From assembly GCA_964621445.1 (NCBI GenBank), contig CAZUNO010000028.1, forward strand, positions 1 to 32,655: a stretch of 32,655 bases of DNA, given 5' to 3'. This stretch comes from CAZUNO01 sp964621445 [NCBI: Candidatus Hadarchaeota archaeon] (lineage in GTDB: Archaea > CAYQAE01 > CAYVLA01). The notes under the pieces were generated by a model. It saw only the letters and a program-made list of their open reading frames with translations. It made no database searches and was not told the origin of the DNA. This document shows, in pieces, positions 23,238 to 30,369 of this stretch (the first letter of the stretch is position 1; each line of letters starts with the position of its first letter). The position numbers were made by a program, and so were the translations under genes.

Positions 23238-23777
23238 TCATCGGCTCATTATGAAATCGATAGCAAGTCCCTCAAATATCGAGGCAATAATCATGAGAAC
23301 CAGGAGAACCCCAACGAAGACCAGGCCGAAATAATGGGCCATTACGGGAAGCAGAGGAATTTTCACCCCTCTGTTGTATAGAAATACGGCTACCAGGCCA
23401 TGTCTCATGCCCTTCTCCCTCAAATCGCCTAGCAGCGGGTACCATGCATATATCGGTCCGTGGCTCAGGACCCCGGCAAATGCGGATATGATCCAGCCCT
23501 TTGCACCCGAACCCTTTCCCACAAATCTGGAAACCGTGTAGGGCCTGAGGAGATAGTTAACCAAAGCCATGAATATAAGAACTAGAACCAGAATCGGTGC
23601 TATCTGGAAGGCAATCTTACCGCTGTATTCGAGTGCTTCATTCGCCTTCTCCGAGTCGTAGAGGAAGCTCACAAACCAAAGAATGATAACTGATAGCAAA
23701 AAGAGAGTCGATAGTTTCCAATTGCTGCCCCCTTTTTTTCCGCCCACCTTTTTCCTCATGGGTTTCTCGTCAACCAT
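23238..23777 (-). CDS. Half-size permease B (COG0701/PF03773-type, C-terminal half-like)
   Basis: A 179-residue membrane protein with about four to five hydrophobic segments. It opens with a Lys/Gly-rich cytoplasmic start (RKKVGGKKGG). LLRPYTVSRFVGKGSGAKGW, AGVLSHGPIYAWYPLL and FLYNRGVKIPLLP are typical of the COG0701 predicted permease family. It begins one nucleotide after the stop of the permease A gene (TAGATG), so the two halves are co-translated. Together they would make about the number of helices of a full-length member, suggesting a heteromeric transporter. The substrate is unknown. Confidence 0.8.
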   Translation of the reverse strand: MVDEKPMRKKVGGKKGGSNWKLSTLFLLSVIILWFVSFLYDSEKANEALEYSGKIAFQIAPILVLVLIFMALVNYLLRPYTVSRFVGKGSGAKGWIISAFAGVLSHGPIYAWYPLLGDLREKGMRHGLVAVFLYNRGVKIPLLPVMAHYFGLVFVGVLLVLMIIASIFEGLAIDFIMSR

Positions 23778-24221
23778 CTATGTCACCCCAGTGATTAGTA
23801 CGGTTATAATGGCAACGACCAGGGATAGAACAAAGCTAATCGCGTTTCGGGCAAGGGCAAATTTCCTACCAAGGATGCCGGCTTCGGCCGGCAGCTGCAC
23901 GATTCCAACGGTGACCCAGGTTACTATGAAGGCCGTTACCGCGAACATGGTTACCCCCTGAGTCCTTAGCATTCCCCCTATAACGTAGGAGGTTATGGGG
24001 TTCCCGGCGGAAACGCTACCTATTGCTGCTCCCAATACCGTGTCCGACAGCATATTTCCTGTGAAAAGTTTACCCAGCATGCCTTCCGTGATGAAGGCCC
24101 TAAATAGACCTACTAGTAATACGACACCAGCAAGTAATGGTAACGTAGCCATGAAGCCTTTGACTGCTTTCTTGAGAGAACCTAGAACTGACCGATCTCG
24201 CTTACCTTCCTTTCCCTTCAT
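23778..24221 (-). CDS. Half-size permease A (COG0701/PF03773-type)
   Basis: A 147-residue membrane protein with about four hydrophobic segments. After a basic start (MKGKEGKRDRS) it has LPLLAGVVLLVGLFRAFI, the signature SAGNPITSYVIGGML, and a glycine-rich helix ending VQLPAEAGILGRKFALARN. It is the counterpart of permease B. ATG 24221 is chosen over the in-frame GTG at 24233 because GAAGGGTG lies 9 nt upstream; then there is a 4-nt gap to the nucleoside hydrolase stop. In ArsP-type relatives the matching loop carries cysteines, which are missing here, so arsenic transport is unlikely. Confidence 0.82.
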   Translation of the reverse strand: MKGKEGKRDRSVLGSLKKAVKGFMATLPLLAGVVLLVGLFRAFITEGMLGKLFTGNMLSDTVLGAAIGSVSAGNPITSYVIGGMLRTQGVTMFAVTAFIVTWVTVGIVQLPAEAGILGRKFALARNAISFVLSLVVAIITVLITGVT

Positions 24222-24225
24222 AAGG

Positions 24226-25095
24226 CTAAACACCCTTCAAGATGTCGCCCAGGTGATCAAAGAACTCCCTGCGATCCACTTTTACTGCAATATCGTGTTC
24301 TCCAAGCGGGTCCGGCCTCCACACTGTAAAAACCTTGCCCTCCTCTTCATGCACATTAACAGTTCCCCTTTCGAAGTCGCATATAGCTTCATCAAAGATG
24401 CTCGCTGCAGCCAGAGGATCGTGGAATGTCACGGAGTCATTTTCGCTGAACCAAACCTCGGCAAAATCCAATACCGGTCCCATAACTGGTGCTGTGAACC
24501 TATCCTTTATCCTATTCTGGCTCATTCGCACTTTTCTCGTCACGTTCAAACCCAGGGATCTATGCATCCTAATTGATGTGCCGTAGACAATGGATGTCGC
24601 CCTCGGGTCCCCGGAAGCATTCCACTCTCCGGTTGGATCCTGTTTACTGAAGTCCCCGCACATCATTACTAGTCCCTTTAGTAAACCAGCAGCTTGCCCA
24701 TCCTCAATAAAGAGTTTTGCCACGTTTGTCAGGGGGCCAGTTGCTAGTAGGATTATCTCGCCGGGATTCTCCCTTATGGTATCTCTGAGGAAATGGGTCG
24801 CTCTTCCTTCCGGAAAATTCTCGATATGATTCCACCGGCTAATCCGTTGGGCTTGGGGCGCGGTTTTCTGTTTCAAAATGCCGGAGATAGGCTTCTCTTC
24901 GCCTGGATAGATGGGTATCTTTCTTTTCGCCGCCATACATAGAGCACTAGCCAACATCGCCCTCTTGATGGGTTCACCCGTTACCGTAGTTATTCCCATT
25001 ATCTCGCACTTTTCCTGCATCAGGAGGTAAGCCAGGCAGAAAGCATCGTCAATGTCAGACCCAATATCGGTGTCAAAAATTATCTTCATGCTCAT
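24226..25095 (-). CDS. Inosine-uridine-preferring nucleoside hydrolase family protein
   Basis: A 289-residue hydrolase that splits nucleosides (or a related N-glycoside) to ribose and base using a bound Ca2+. The N-terminal metal motif DTDIGSDIDDAF (residues 8-19) is complete, VTGEPIKRA follows, and the ligand-binding regions EWNASGDPRATSIV and FHDPLAAASIF with the late catalytic histidine and Asp are present. The open frame continues upstream into the sulfatase gene, but ATG 25095 (or ATG 25089) begins the conserved fold. It heads a minus-strand set with two half permeases and an FtsX-like protein, and is divergent from the sulfatase, so its substrate may relate to sugar catabolism rather than nucleotides. 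Confidence 0.9.
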   Translation of the reverse strand: MSMKIIFDTDIGSDIDDAFCLAYLLMQEKCEIMGITTVTGEPIKRAMLASALCMAAKRKIPIYPGEEKPISGILKQKTAPQAQRISRWNHIENFPEGRATHFLRDTIRENPGEIILLATGPLTNVAKLFIEDGQAAGLLKGLVMMCGDFSKQDPTGEWNASGDPRATSIVYGTSIRMHRSLGLNVTRKVRMSQNRIKDRFTAPVMGPVLDFAEVWFSENDSVTFHDPLAAASIFDEAICDFERGTVNVHEEEGKVFTVWRPDPLGEHDIAVKVDRREFFDHLGDILKGV

Positions 25096-25110
25096 CACAC
25101 CACCCGATGG

Positions 25111-25120
25111 AGTATTATCT
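25111..25120 (-). promoter_or_regulatory. TATA-like box of the nucleoside hydrolase operon
   Basis: AGATAATACT on the minus strand is centred 20-27 nt upstream of the alternative starts 25095 and 25089. It lies within the 133-nt divergent gap shared with the sulfatase, which would let one regulator act on both units. Confidence 0.45.
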
Positions 25121-25228
25121 TCTTTTAGTGGTTTCTCTACCTGTATTTTCTCTGCAATATCCATTTGGTCTGGGATATGGACATCAACATACTTATGACC
25201 GCCAGGTAGAAAAGAGAAAAGAAAATCC

Positions 25229-26773
25229 ATGATTTCCCATACAAAGACAAGTTCAGAACAAGTCGATCTGGACCGTCCCAACATCCTTTTCATCCACGCC
25301 GAAAGCATGGATGGTAGAAAGATGGGGTGCATGGGCCACCCCGCGATGAAAAATGCAACTCCAAACCTGGACTCCCTGGCCCATGAAGGGGTAACCTTTG
25401 ACCATGCCTACTCCAACTGTCCAGTTTGCAACCCGTCGCGTGCCAGCATGTGGACAGGAAAATACCCTCACTATTACCACTGTTGGAATAACCATGAGGG
25501 TTTGAAAAGCAATATCCCCACCTTTCGCACCACCTTCGACAGCGCCGGTTACAAAACCGGGGCAATCGGACCGCTGGATTATGCTCACGGCAAGCATTCG
25601 ATCAGGGACCGTATCGGATCCTGGACCCGATCAGCAAAGATTTGGCGCCCCATCAATCGAAACGTGCTCCCCAGGGTAGTCGAAGATGACTCCCCTTACG
25701 CCTCCGACTGGGACCGAACCTACCAGGCAATGGACTGGCTTCGGGAAGCTTCCTCTAGCCGGCGTCCCTTTCTTCTCTATCTGACCACGGGTTTGGTCCA
25801 CCCCTCATTTGTAGCCCACAGGAGACACATGGAACTGATCGATAAGGATCTAATCGAGATACCGCCGGGATTAGGACCTCTGGAGGAGACGAAGCACCCA
25901 GTGGTACGGTATATGCGCGTGACCAAAAACTGCACCAATGAATTTCCCGAGGCTCTGGCCCTTCGGATTAGGCACGTCTACCTGGCAATGATTGCCGCTC
26001 TGGATGAGATGATAGGGCGGGTTGTAAATGCACTCGACGATCTCGGTCTGAGGAACTCCACCTATATCATATTCTCAAGCGACCACGGAGAGATGGCCGC
26101 CGAGCAGAATCAAATACTCAAACGGACCATGTTCGAGCCCTCCATCCATGAACCTCTAATTGTAAGCGGTCCCGGCGTGAAGAGGAATCTTCGTATCCAG
26201 CAACCGGTTTCACTGGTTGACATCTACCCCACCCTCCTCGATATGGGTGGCCTGGATTATGATGATTATGGAGAGCATCCTCAATATCCACAAGCGCTTG
26301 ATGGGCAGTCCCTGATGCCTCTCCTAAAAGGTAAAGATAGTCAGCGGCGAGATTGGGCCTACGCCGAATATAATGGGGACAGGTGCTGTACTGGAACCTT
26401 CATGCTAAGGAGAGGGAAATGGAAGTATATCAAATACATGGGATACCAACCCCAGCTATTCGATCTGGTGGAGGACCCCTGGGAGGATCGTGACCTTGCC
26501 AGGGAGAAGCCGGAGATGGTGGAAGAAATGGATGAAATCCTGTTAAAGAATTTCAATTGTGAATCCATCGATCAAGCTGCCAAGGAGTATGATAGGAGGG
26601 AATTCACGAAATGGAGGGAAGGGGCAAAGAAGGATGGCAGCTATCGAAATACCATGTCCAGGGTATATAGCGGATACGGCCCCCTCTCTATCGAGGATAT
26701 CATGCCCTGGACGGACGAGGAAGAGAAAAAAATCACCGACTGGTTAAACCAGATGCCTGAAAAAGGTAAATAA
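25229..26773 (+). CDS. Sulfatase, arylsulfatase K-like, with formylglycine motif
   Basis: A 514-residue sulfatase of the alkaline phosphatase superfamily, releasing sulfate from a sulfated sugar. The modification motif is C67-N-P-S-R71, so Cys67 should become formylglycine. Metal ligands are probably E25 and D28 in HAESMDGRK and the DH pair in IIFSSDHGEMAAEQ; SLVDIYPTLLDMGG is typical. From memory, the sequence resembles human arylsulfatase K more than the usual microbial sulfatases, with matching stretches SMDGRK, WNNHEGL, GPLDYAHGKHSI and TKNCTNEF. ARSK removes 2-O-sulfate from glucuronate. No signal peptide is seen, so it should act in the cytoplasm. ATG 25229 is the start. A formylglycine-generating enzyme is not in the window. 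Confidence 0.93.
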   Translation: MISHTKTSSEQVDLDRPNILFIHAESMDGRKMGCMGHPAMKNATPNLDSLAHEGVTFDHAYSNCPVCNPSRASMWTGKYPHYYHCWNNHEGLKSNIPTFRTTFDSAGYKTGAIGPLDYAHGKHSIRDRIGSWTRSAKIWRPINRNVLPRVVEDDSPYASDWDRTYQAMDWLREASSSRRPFLLYLTTGLVHPSFVAHRRHMELIDKDLIEIPPGLGPLEETKHPVVRYMRVTKNCTNEFPEALALRIRHVYLAMIAALDEMIGRVVNALDDLGLRNSTYIIFSSDHGEMAAEQNQILKRTMFEPSIHEPLIVSGPGVKRNLRIQQPVSLVDIYPTLLDMGGLDYDDYGEHPQYPQALDGQSLMPLLKGKDSQRRDWAYAEYNGDRCCTGTFMLRRGKWKYIKYMGYQPQLFDLVEDPWEDRDLAREKPEMVEEMDEILLKNFNCESIDQAAKEYDRREFTKWREGAKKDGSYRNTMSRVYSGYGPLSIEDIMPWTDEEEKKITDWLNQMPEKGK

Positions 26774-26776
26774 TTC

Positions 26777-26783
26777 ATTTAAG
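26777..26783 (+). promoter_or_regulatory. TATA-like box of the URO-D-family gene
   Basis: ATTTAAG is centred about 28 nt before ATG 26808 with no Shine-Dalgarno between, suggesting separate leaderless initiation just after the sulfatase gene. Confidence 0.4.
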
Positions 26784-26807
26784 ATCTCATAATAATTCAA
26801 CCTCTAA

Positions 26808-27890
26808 ATGAACGCACGACAAAGGTACATCGCGGTAACAAGCTTCAAGGAGCCCGATAGACCCTTTCTCTCCGGTTGGGGTATGTGGCCGGAAACGAGG
26901 TCAAGATGGCTCAATGAAGGTTGGGACGGAACCCCCATCGAGGAAATATTTCCCAGAGATCCCGTTATTCATCTCCGAGTTCCAGGGGGACCATGGCCTC
27001 CTTACGAGAAACAGGTACTTGAGGACACCCCGGAGACCGTGCTATATGTGGATCATGAAGGTATAATCAAACGGGAGTTTAAGGGCGATAGGGGCTGGTC
27101 AAGCATGCCACAGTTTGTGGAGTTTCCCGTTAAGAACAAACGGGACTTCGAAGAGATGGCAAGAACCAAGCTAGCGCCAAAACCGGACCAGAGACTGCCC
27201 AGCGATTGGGATGAGAAGGTGCAAAGATGGAAAGAGAGAGAGGAACCCCTCATGTATTTCATGGATAGATGGGGAGGGTTCTTTGGTCCGTTAAGAAACC
27301 TCATGGGAATAAAGCGCCTTTGCAGGGCCTTTTACGACGATCCCGAATTTGTCGAAAGAATGATGGACCAGAGGATGGAGGTCATTCTCGCGATTCTCAG
27401 GAGGGTTTTGGAGGACGTTGAACTCGATGGGTTCGGGTTTTGGGAGGATATGGGCTATAGGGACGGACCGCTCCTTTCGCCCCGACTTTTCAAAAGATAC
27501 ATGGTTCCAAGGTATAGAAAGATCTGCCGGTTCCTCCGCTCAAAAGGCGTAGACCTGATTTGCGTTGACAGTGACGGGGATGTCAGGAGACTAATCCCGC
27601 TTTGGCTTGAGGCTGGATTAAATGGAGTCTGGCCCCTGGAGGTTCAGGCCCATATGGATGTCTGTCAGCTACGTGAAAGATATGGAAAGAAACTGGTAAT
27701 GTTTGGTGGAATCGACAAGCGGGCGATCGCCTCCGGTAAGGAGCCGATTAAGCGAGAGGTGGACCGAGTTTGGCCTGTAGTGGAGAGCGGCGGCTATATA
27801 CCACATACCGATCACTCCATTCCCCCAGATGTCTCCTGGGATAATTTCAGGTATTACAGGCTATATCTAGCCAAAAAGGCGGGACTATAG
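26808..27890 (+). CDS. Uroporphyrinogen decarboxylase-family protein
   Basis: A 360-residue TIM-barrel protein of the URO-D superfamily. It starts NARQRYIAVTSFKEPDRPF and ends with GGYIPHTDHSIPPDVSWDNF, the hallmark of a subfamily that is separate from heme-pathway HemE and from the MtaA/MtbA corrinoid methyltransferases. WEDMGYRDGPLLSPRLFKRY and VMFGGIDKRAIA are other conserved blocks. Members commonly sit in sugar and sulfatase gene clusters, and here it follows a sulfatase by 34 nt. No corrinoid protein or methyltransferase partner is present. The reaction is unknown; methyl transfer from a methylated sugar is one possibility. Confidence 0.88.
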   Translation: MNARQRYIAVTSFKEPDRPFLSGWGMWPETRSRWLNEGWDGTPIEEIFPRDPVIHLRVPGGPWPPYEKQVLEDTPETVLYVDHEGIIKREFKGDRGWSSMPQFVEFPVKNKRDFEEMARTKLAPKPDQRLPSDWDEKVQRWKEREEPLMYFMDRWGGFFGPLRNLMGIKRLCRAFYDDPEFVERMMDQRMEVILAILRRVLEDVELDGFGFWEDMGYRDGPLLSPRLFKRYMVPRYRKICRFLRSKGVDLICVDSDGDVRRLIPLWLEAGLNGVWPLEVQAHMDVCQLRERYGKKLVMFGGIDKRAIASGKEPIKREVDRVWPVVESGGYIPHTDHSIPPDVSWDNFRYYRLYLAKKAGL

Positions 27891-27924
27891 TCATCTAACT
27901 GCAAAGAGCTCCCAATATGCTTCA

Positions 27925-27935
27925 TTTTAATATAC
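27925..27935 (+). promoter_or_regulatory. TATA-like box of the beta-helix protein gene
   Basis: TTTTAATATAC is centred about 34 nt before ATG 27964, giving a leader of about 8-10 nt that carries GGGGAAG. Confidence 0.5.
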
Positions 27936-27963
27936 AGCCCCTAATCTTCTCCCGGGGAAGACC

Positions 27964-29292
27964 ATGGCAGGAGACAGAACAGTCCGGGATAGACGGGAGA
28001 TACTCGATCAGGTTGATGGAGACCTGATCCTGGAAAACGCCGCTATCCTCTCCAATAAATCCGATAATACCGTGCATGTGCGTGGAACCACCAGGTGCGA
28101 GGGGGAGTGCACCTTCAATTGTAATCTAGAATCACAAAACCTGCAGGGAAAGAATGCAGATATTCTCTCCGAGGACCTTACGGTCCGCAAATCGATCAGG
28201 ATTAGGAATGGCCGGCTTACGGTGAACGGTTCCTGCTCAGCCTCCTTGGTCGAGGTCGAGGGATCTTTAGAGATACAGGAGGATATGTCCTGTGACACGG
28301 CTAGGATCGGACGCTCTTTGGATGTAGTGGGAAAGACCAGAGCTGGAACCGTGGATATCGGCGGCTCCTACGAGGCTAAATCCGATGCATTCATCGATGA
28401 GCTCAGGATTGGTGGCTCAGCTAATATAGCCGGTGGGCTGAAATCTAAGATTGTGGAGGTCGGCGGAAAGCTTTTCATTTCCGGGGTGCTTTATACCGAG
28501 AAGGTGGAAGTGGGGGGGTCACTGGAAACGCTATCTCCAGTCGACGTGCAGAAATTAGATGTTGGGGGAAAGGTAAGAATTGCTGGAGGCAAGATCAGAG
28601 AAGGGGTCGATGTTGGGGGCATATTCGAGGCATCTGAAAAAATCCAGTTCGGTCGTCTGGATGTCGGTGGAAAGGTGACCTTGAAAGGAGGAAACGGGAA
28701 GCAGATAGATGTCGGCGGATCCCTTACGAGCTCCGATGACCTAAAATTCGACTCCATTGAAGTAGGGGGCACGATCAAAATATCAGGGAATGGCATTGGA
28801 GAGAGGATAGAGGTAGGTGGCACCGTAAAAATTGACGGTGATCTCGATCTCTCCCAGAGTCTGGAGGTTGGGGGAAAGGCGATGATAGAGGGATCTCTGA
28901 AGGCCACGAATATAGAGGTGGGCGGAACTCTGGAGGCCTACAAAATCCAGGCCGTTGGCGATATTCTCACTAGGAATTTGAACACGGAAAAAGGCGCAAG
29001 GGCTGCTTTAATCGAACTCACCGAGAATGGAAACGCCAAAGGCCCTATTATTGCCCGGTCGGTTATCGTTGGTGAGGGAAGCACCGTGGACGATGTCTAC
29101 GCGATGACTATAGAACTAAGGGAGGGCTCCCGGGCTTCCGAACTTCACGGGGGAACCATCAAGTTAAAGGAAGGTAGCTCCGTTTCGGGGATTACCGAAT
29201 ACCGGGATTCCCTTGAAATTGAGGAGAACGTGAAATTCGGGCAAGACCCGGAACAGGTTGAGGAATTGCCCAGATTTCCAGAGAAAGAATAG
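27964..29292 (+). CDS. Bactofilin-like right-handed beta-helix protein with 17-residue repeats
   Basis: A 442-residue repetitive protein. After about 95 residues the sequence repeats with a 17-residue period marked by V-G-G-[SKT]-x-x-[IV]. Marker positions include VEGSLEI, IGGSANI, VGGKLFI, VGGKVRI, VGGTIKI and VGGTVKI; 14 markers give 13 intervals totalling exactly 221 residues. One interval is 16 and one is 18 residues, which cancel. The pattern suggests a right-handed beta-helix like bactofilin-type polymer-forming proteins. Residues 320-440 continue with less regular strands and end in an acidic tail (EQVEELPRFPEKE). No signal peptide or membrane segment is visible, so it is probably cytoplasmic. 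It stands between sugar-catabolic genes and may be a cytoskeletal or scaffold protein. Confidence 0.85.
   Translation: MAGDRTVRDRREILDQVDGDLILENAAILSNKSDNTVHVRGTTRCEGECTFNCNLESQNLQGKNADILSEDLTVRKSIRIRNGRLTVNGSCSASLVEVEGSLEIQEDMSCDTARIGRSLDVVGKTRAGTVDIGGSYEAKSDAFIDELRIGGSANIAGGLKSKIVEVGGKLFISGVLYTEKVEVGGSLETLSPVDVQKLDVGGKVRIAGGKIREGVDVGGIFEASEKIQFGRLDVGGKVTLKGGNGKQIDVGGSLTSSDDLKFDSIEVGGTIKISGNGIGERIEVGGTVKIDGDLDLSQSLEVGGKAMIEGSLKATNIEVGGTLEAYKIQAVGDILTRNLNTEKGARAALIELTENGNAKGPIIARSVIVGEGSTVDDVYAMTIELREGSRASELHGGTIKLKEGSSVSGITEYRDSLEIEENVKFGQDPEQVEELPRFPEKE
28261..28923 (+). repeat. Degenerate 51-bp tandem repeat (13 units) coding the beta-helix
   Basis: The 663 bp contain 13 tandem units averaging exactly 51 bp, each beginning with a glycine codon within a GTNGGNGG-like core. 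The repeats are diverged at DNA level and clear only in protein, so they are old. One unit is 3 bp short and one 3 bp long, keeping the frame. Confidence 0.75.
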
Positions 29293-29318
29293 ATTACCTA
29301 ACCTCACATAACCGAGGG

Positions 29319-30266
29319 TTAAGACTCTAACCATCCCAAATCAAATACGCAGTGCCTTATCTTTTCCCTTTTGTAGGTATAAACCGTGTGTATTAAACCA
29401 TCTGTGGTCTGAATAACGGCCGGATAGGAGTACTCCCCGGGTTCATCCTCCAGCACCTTACGAACCCGCCAGCAATCCCCGTCATCCGACAACCCAACAT
29501 TCAAGGGGTACCTCGAATCCCTGCTATGATTATAGACCATAACCACGCAGCCATCATTCAACTTTACGGCATCTATACCCGAGTTTGGATTTGGTAGCTC
29601 CGTCTTCCTTGCCTCGGACCAGGTCTCCCCATAATCATCCGAATCCGCAATACATATGCTTCCGATCTCCTTTGTAGATCTGAGGAATGCCGTCACTCTA
29701 CCGGTCTCCAACTCTACCACCGTTGGCTGGATAAGACCGCGGTTAACACCCGGATAGGTGATTGGACCGTATCTCTCCCAGCAGCTCCCGTCCAAACTCA
29801 TCTTCTCCACCCAACCCGTCCAGGCCCGGTATGCCTCAACGGAGGTTGGACACAATATCTCCCCGTTTGACATCAAGATCGGTTTATTCTTTATGGGTCC
29901 AAGTATACCCGCGGGAAGGAGCGTCGGTTCAGACCATGAACGGCCATCATCATCGGAGAATACAAAGCCTCCCGACCACGATCTGGGGCTTTCACCAACT
30001 TTGTAGAAGAGCCACATCCTTTCGTCCGGAGCAAGAAAAAGGACCGGATTCCAGCAGGGGACACATTCCTCCGAAACGGCTTCCACGGGGCTCATCCATT
30101 CACCATTAACCTCCCTGCTGATCCAGATGCCAACGTCCTGCGCACCTTCTCTGGTCCCACCGAACCAGGAGGCAACGAGACCGCCTTGGGAATCCTGGAC
30201 TAGTGTCGATGCGTGGCACTGAGCAAAGGGTGCGCTATCGAAGATGAATTCCTTTTCCATCATCAT
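29319..30266 (-). CDS. Sialidase-like six-bladed propeller protein (BNR repeats, COG4692-type)
   Basis: About 315 residues forming a predicted beta-propeller. The N-terminal CHASTLVQDSQGGLVASWFG resembles the conserved start of the predicted neuraminidase group. Asp-box repeats appear as SDDDGRSWSEP, DSDDYGETWSEA and SDDGDCWRV; SYPAVIQTTDGLIHTVYTY closes the propeller. Relatives act on sialic acids or, in plant and algal glycan loci, on rhamnose- or uronate-containing sugars. There is no signal peptide, so it is likely intracellular, acting on imported oligosaccharides. ATG 30266 is chosen from the spacing to the TATA-like box; 30275 and 30260 are in-frame alternatives. The neighbouring L-rhamnose isomerase suggests rhamnoside or rhamnose-uronate cleavage, but this is unproven. 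Confidence 0.85.
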   Translation of the reverse strand: MMMEKEFIFDSAPFAQCHASTLVQDSQGGLVASWFGGTREGAQDVGIWISREVNGEWMSPVEAVSEECVPCWNPVLFLAPDERMWLFYKVGESPRSWSGGFVFSDDDGRSWSEPTLLPAGILGPIKNKPILMSNGEILCPTSVEAYRAWTGWVEKMSLDGSCWERYGPITYPGVNRGLIQPTVVELETGRVTAFLRSTKEIGSICIADSDDYGETWSEARKTELPNPNSGIDAVKLNDGCVVMVYNHSRDSRYPLNVGLSDDGDCWRVRKVLEDEPGEYSYPAVIQTTDGLIHTVYTYKREKIRHCVFDLGWLES

Positions 30267-30288
30267 TTCCCTCATCAGGGCTGGAGTC

Positions 30289-30300
30289 CTTAAATATACA
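30289..30300 (-). promoter_or_regulatory. TATA-like box of the sialidase-like gene
   Basis: TGTATATTTAAG on the minus strand is centred about 28 nt upstream of ATG 30266. The divergent gap (30276-30369) also contains AT-rich elements for the rhamnose isomerase gene, such as CTAAAT near 30340. Confidence 0.55.
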
Positions 30301-30369
30301 CCCGAAAGATTTGAACCTCAACAACATTATTCTTCTCTTCTAAATCCTAACCAAGGGTGTGAAGAGAAT

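Noticed and set aside
25095-25332. N-terminal extension of the nucleoside hydrolase to 25332
   Set aside because: It would overlap the sulfatase gene and has no homology; the conserved metal motif begins just after ATG 25095.
28491-28907. 138-codon frame on the minus strand rich in PPTS repeats
   Set aside because: It is the antisense of the beta-helix repeats (VGG read backwards gives PPT), a by-product of the repeat.
30244-30369. N-terminal extension of the rhamnose isomerase from 30244
   Set aside because: It would overlap the sialidase-like gene start and the divergent promoter; the conserved domain starts just after ATG 30370.
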